Shown piece after piece: positions 6,314 to 9,371 of a stretch of 9,371 nt of DNA (positions within the stretch are counted from its first letter, which is position 1; every line of letters starts with the position of its first letter). Position numbers and translations under genes: made by a program. Source of the DNA: an uncultured Bacteroidia bacterium (GTDB lineage Bacteria > Bacteroidota > Bacteroidia > Bacteroidales > UBA932); the NCBI GenBank assembly GCA_902766985.1, contig CACXFP010000176.1, forward strand, positions 1 to 9,371, written 5' to 3'. The notes under the pieces were generated by a model. It was given only the letters and a program-made list of their open reading frames with translations, searched no databases and was not told where the DNA came from.

Positions 6314-6357
6314 CAGACCTTATTCGAACTGACAGAATAAATTTAAAAAGTAACGAT

Positions 6358-9300
6358 ATGCAAAGCAAAGGTGCCATCAAACTGGTGGCTATTCTTCTGG
6401 CAATCGCATGCCTTTGGCAGCTTTCGTTCACCCTGGTGACCAATCTCCAGGAAAAGAAGGCTGAGAAGTATGCGGAGGCCGCGGCCCTGGCCGCACAGAA
6501 TGCTCCTGCGTTCGCGACAATTCCTGCGGACGAACAGGCTTTTTATCTTGACTCCATCCGTAAGGAGCAGAACAGGAAGTTCATCGATTCCATCTCCAGC
6601 GAGAAGGTTTATTTCGGTTACACCTACAAGGATGTCAAGTCCAAGGAAATCAATCTCGGCCTTGACCTCAAGGGAGGTATGAACGTGATGCTGCAGGTGC
6701 AGCTCAAGGACCTTGTGAAGGCTCTTGCCGGAAACAATGATTCCCCTGAATTCCAGAAGGCCCTCGACCTCGCAGCCGAGCGCAGCGTGAACTCCAGGGA
6801 AGACTACATCTCCCTGTTCTCCCAGGCTTGGAAGGAAGTTGGCGGCGGCACCCCTCTCGCCCAGATCTTCGGTACCTTCGAAATGAGGGACAAGATCAAG
6901 CCCGAATCGACCAACGAAGAGGTGATTTCCGTCATCAGGGGAGAGGCCGAAAGCGCCGTTTCCAACTCCTTCAACGTTCTCAGGAACCGTATCGACCGTT
7001 TCGGAGTCACCCAGCCCAGCATCCAGAAAATCGGCAACTCCGGAAGGATCCTTGTTGAACTTCCCGGCGTGAAAGAGCCTGAGCGTGTCCGCAAACTCCT
7101 CCAGGGAACCGCTTCCCTCGAGTTCTGGACAACCTATGACAGCCAGGAAATCCAGCCCTACCTCATCGAGGCCAACAGCAAGCTTGCCGAAATCCTCGAT
7201 CAGGACGAGACTCTCGCCGAAGAGATTGCGGAGGCCCCTGCAGCCGAGGAAAAGACCGACGAGTCCCTGCTGAATGCAGAGCTTTCCCAGAACAAGGCCG
7301 ACGCTGACGAACTCGCAGCCTACACCAAGCAGAACCCTCTCTTCGCTGTTCTCCAGCCCTCCGGATACAAGGGCAATGCCTGCCTCGGTTTCGCCAACGC
7401 CATCGACACCGCCAAGGTCAACAGATACCTAGCCATCCCTCAGATCAGGGACATCTTCCCTCCTGAGTTCAAGGGCATGTGGTCCGTCAGCCCTTCCGAA
7501 ATCGTGGAGGGTGGAAACATCTACGAGTTCATCGCCATCAAGGCCACTTCCCGCGACGGAAAGGCACCTCTCGACGGCAGCGTCGTAACTGACGCCCGCG
7601 TCGAATATGGCGGAAGCCGCAACGGTCAGCCTTACGTTTCCATGACCATGAACGCGGAAGGCGCAAACGCATGGGCCCGCATCACCCGTGACAATATCGG
7701 AAAGCAGGTGGCCATCGTCCTCGACGGAATGGTGTATTCCTATCCTACCGTGCAGACCGAAATCTCCGGCGGAAGCTCCCAGATCACCGGAAACTTCACA
7801 GTGGAGCAGTCCGAGGACCTTGCCAACGTGCTCAAGTCAGGTAAGCTTCCCGCCCCTGCAACTATCATTCAGGAGCAGGTCGTAGGACCTTCCCTGGGAG
7901 CCGAGTCCATCAGGTCGGGTATGATCTCATTCATCATCGCCTTTATCCTGGTGCTCATATACATGATCCTCTTCTACATGGGAGCCGGTATCGCAGCTGA
8001 CATAGCCCTTCTGTGCAACGTTCTCTTCCTCTTCGGAACACTGGTTTCCTTCGGAGCCGTGCTCACCCTGCCCGGTATCGCAGGTCTCGTCCTGACCATG
8101 GGTATGGCCGTGGATGCGAACGTGATCATCTATGAACGAATCAAGGAAGAACTTGCCGCCGGCAAGGGTCTCAGCAAGGCCGTGGCCGACGGTTACAGCA
8201 ACGCCTACTCCGCCATCATCGACGGACAGGTGACTACCATCCTCACCGGTATCGTCCTCTTCGTGTTCGGTAGCGGTCCCGTCCAGGGCTTCGCCACCAC
8301 CCTCATCATCGGTATCATCACCTCCATCCTTACCTCCATCTTCATCACCCGACTCATTTTTGAGGCAAGGATTGCAAAGGGCAAGAACATCACCTTCGAG
8401 AACAACTTCTCAAGGAACTTCCTGAAGCACACCAATATAGACTTCCTTGGCAAGCGCAAGTGGTCCTACCTCATCTCCGGAGCCGTCATACTCATCTGCC
8501 TCCTTTCAATGTTCACCAAGGGCTTTACCTATGGTGTAGACTTCACCGGAGGCCGTACCTATGTGGTGCGTTTCGACCAGCCTGTCAAAGCTGAGGCCGT
8601 AAGGGCCGCTGCCGAGAATGTCTTCTCCAACGCCGACGAGAACGGCGGCAGCGCAGTAGAGGTCAAGCAGTTCGGTGGCGAAAGCCAGATGAAGGTCACC
8701 ACCACCTACAAGGTAAATGAAGAGGCTACCGAGGTTGACGCCGAGGTCGAGAACCTCCTGTTCGAGGCCATGAAGGGCTTCTACAAGGAAGAGATTTCCA
8801 TCGACCAGTTCCGTTCAACCCTCGAGAACCCCAACGGTATCGTTTCTTCCGACAAGGTCGGCCCGACCATCGCGAGCGACATCAGGCGCGACGCCATCAT
8901 CGCCGTCATCCTGGCCCTGTTCGTGATCTTCGCCTACATCGCCGTCAGGTTCAAGGGTTGGACCTGGGGACTTGGAGGAGTCGTTTCCCTGGCCCACACG
9001 GCCATCATCGTCATCGGCTTCTTCTCCATCTTCTCCGGCATCCTTCCGTTCAACCTCGACGTTGACCAGACGTTCATCGCGGCCATCCTGACCATCATCG
9101 GTTACGCCATCAACGACAACGTGGTTATCTTCGACCGAATCCGCGAGTACAAGAGCCTGCATCCGAAGGCCGAGTTCAAGACCAACGTGAACACCGCCCT
9201 CAACGCCACCCTTACCCGTACGGTCAACACCTCCCTCACCACCCTGGTGACCATGCTCGCAATCGCGATCTTCGGAGGTGAGAGCATCCGCGGCCTGTCC

Positions 9301-9371
9301 GTAGCCCTCTGCCTCGGTGTCGTCATCGGAACCTACGCTTCCATCATGATCGGTACCCCCGTCATGTACGA
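6358..9371 (+). CDS. secDF: SecDF fusion, protein translocase subunit (3' end cut by window edge)
   Basis: The frame is open from the ATG at 6358 to the window end, giving 1004 codons without a stop. SecDF is an inner-membrane protein that uses the proton gradient to pull exported proteins out of the SecYEG channel. The SecD half has TM1 at about 5-24, the hallmark GLDLKGG at 101-107, the P1 domain with RNRIDRFGV at 209-217, a charged insert at about 262-330, VVGPSLG at 508-514 and five more membrane segments, including VDANVIIYERI with Asp586. The SecF half starts with a TM at about 702-719, then GVDFTGG at 726-732, VGPTIASDIRRD from 834, GYAINDNVVIFDRIRE at 915-930 and LTRT with Arg954. Asp586, Asp920 and Arg954 correspond by motif to the proton-relay residues known in Thermus SecDF (D340, D637, R671). 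All 12 membrane segments appear present; only the short cytoplasmic tail is missing. Fused SecDF of about 1000 residues is usual in Bacteroidota. Confidence 0.98.
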   Translation, partial: MQSKGAIKLVAILLAIACLWQLSFTLVTNLQEKKAEKYAEAAALAAQNAPAFATIPADEQAFYLDSIRKEQNRKFIDSISSEKVYFGYTYKDVKSKEINLGLDLKGGMNVMLQVQLKDLVKALAGNNDSPEFQKALDLAAERSVNSREDYISLFSQAWKEVGGGTPLAQIFGTFEMRDKIKPESTNEEVISVIRGEAESAVSNSFNVLRNRIDRFGVTQPSIQKIGNSGRILVELPGVKEPERVRKLLQGTASLEFWTTYDSQEIQPYLIEANSKLAEILDQDETLAEEIAEAPAAEEKTDESLLNAELSQNKADADELAAYTKQNPLFAVLQPSGYKGNACLGFANAIDTAKVNRYLAIPQIRDIFPPEFKGMWSVSPSEIVEGGNIYEFIAIKATSRDGKAPLDGSVVTDARVEYGGSRNGQPYVSMTMNAEGANAWARITRDNIGKQVAIVLDGMVYSYPTVQTEISGGSSQITGNFTVEQSEDLANVLKSGKLPAPATIIQEQVVGPSLGAESIRSGMISFIIAFILVLIYMILFYMGAGIAADIALLCNVLFLFGTLVSFGAVLTLPGIAGLVLTMGMAVDANVIIYERIKEELAAGKGLSKAVADGYSNAYSAIIDGQVTTILTGIVLFVFGSGPVQGFATTLIIGIITSILTSIFITRLIFEARIAKGKNITFENNFSRNFLKHTNIDFLGKRKWSYLISGAVILICLLSMFTKGFTYGVDFTGGRTYVVRFDQPVKAEAVRAAAENVFSNADENGGSAVEVKQFGGESQMKVTTTYKVNEEATEVDAEVENLLFEAMKGFYKEEISIDQFRSTLENPNGIVSSDKVGPTIASDIRRDAIIAVILALFVIFAYIAVRFKGWTWGLGGVVSLAHTAIIVIGFFSIFSGILPFNLDVDQTFIAAILTIIGYAINDNVVIFDRIREYKSLHPKAEFKTNVNTALNATLTRTVNTSLTTLVTMLAIAIFGGESIRGLSVALCLGVVIGTYASIMIGTPVMY

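Noticed and set aside
8815..9162. Highly acidic minus-strand open frame of 115 codons opposite secDF
   Set aside because: The Asp/Glu/Val-rich product comes from the reverse complement of ATC- and GTC-rich membrane-segment codons.
1..9371. Mobile element, CRISPR array, phage or defence system
   Set aside because: No transposase, integrase, phage or nuclease gene, no spaced direct repeats and no terminal inverted repeats were seen; all long genes are chromosomal-type.

Overview
The window looks like chromosomal housekeeping DNA from a gut-type Bacteroidota species, most likely one of the higher-G+C Bacteroidales. Four things point there. The promoters carry the Bacteroidota -7 motif TAnnTTTG. 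Most start codons sit behind A/T-rich leaders with no Shine-Dalgarno sequence. SecD and SecF are fused into one protein. A PD40-propeller/SPOR-type envelope protein is present. Coding DNA is fairly G+C-rich with many C- or G-ending codons, while the spacers are strongly A+T-rich. The exact genus cannot be read from the sequence.

Layout, left to right. Positions 1-1719 (+) hold the C-terminal part of a GH38-type alpha-mannosidase whose start lies outside the window. A tRNA-Ser(GCU) gene follows on the minus strand (1791-1877) with a textbook hairpin-plus-U-tract terminator. The 162-nt spacer 1878-2039 carries two back-to-back promoters, one for the tRNA and one for a plus-strand cluster. That cluster is a NfeD/YuaF-like membrane protein (2040-2663), a flotillin (2691-4091) and a 69-residue YozG-type XRE regulator (4098-4307). 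A perfect 7-bp hairpin that starts inside the regulator's stop codon separates the cluster from a convergent minus-strand gene (4346-6232). This gene encodes an exported protein with a TPR-like segment, PD40 propeller repeats, a coiled coil and two SPOR-like domains. A second divergent spacer (6233-6357) carries its promoter and that of secDF (6358 to the window end). SecDF has all 12 predicted membrane segments and lacks only its final tail.

How the genes fit together. NfeD and flotillin form the known pair of membrane-microdomain scaffold proteins; the small regulator is probably co-transcribed with them. SecDF uses the proton gradient to drive late steps of Sec export, and the PD40/SPOR protein is a Sec-exported envelope protein read from the shared spacer. 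The region is envelope-centred. No mobile element, CRISPR array, phage gene or defence cassette is visible. The less ordinary points are the regulator attached to the flotillin pair, the Asp/Gly-rich loop in the NfeD protein, the tandem SPOR architecture and an 11-nt promoter sequence shared by the tRNA-Ser and secDF genes.
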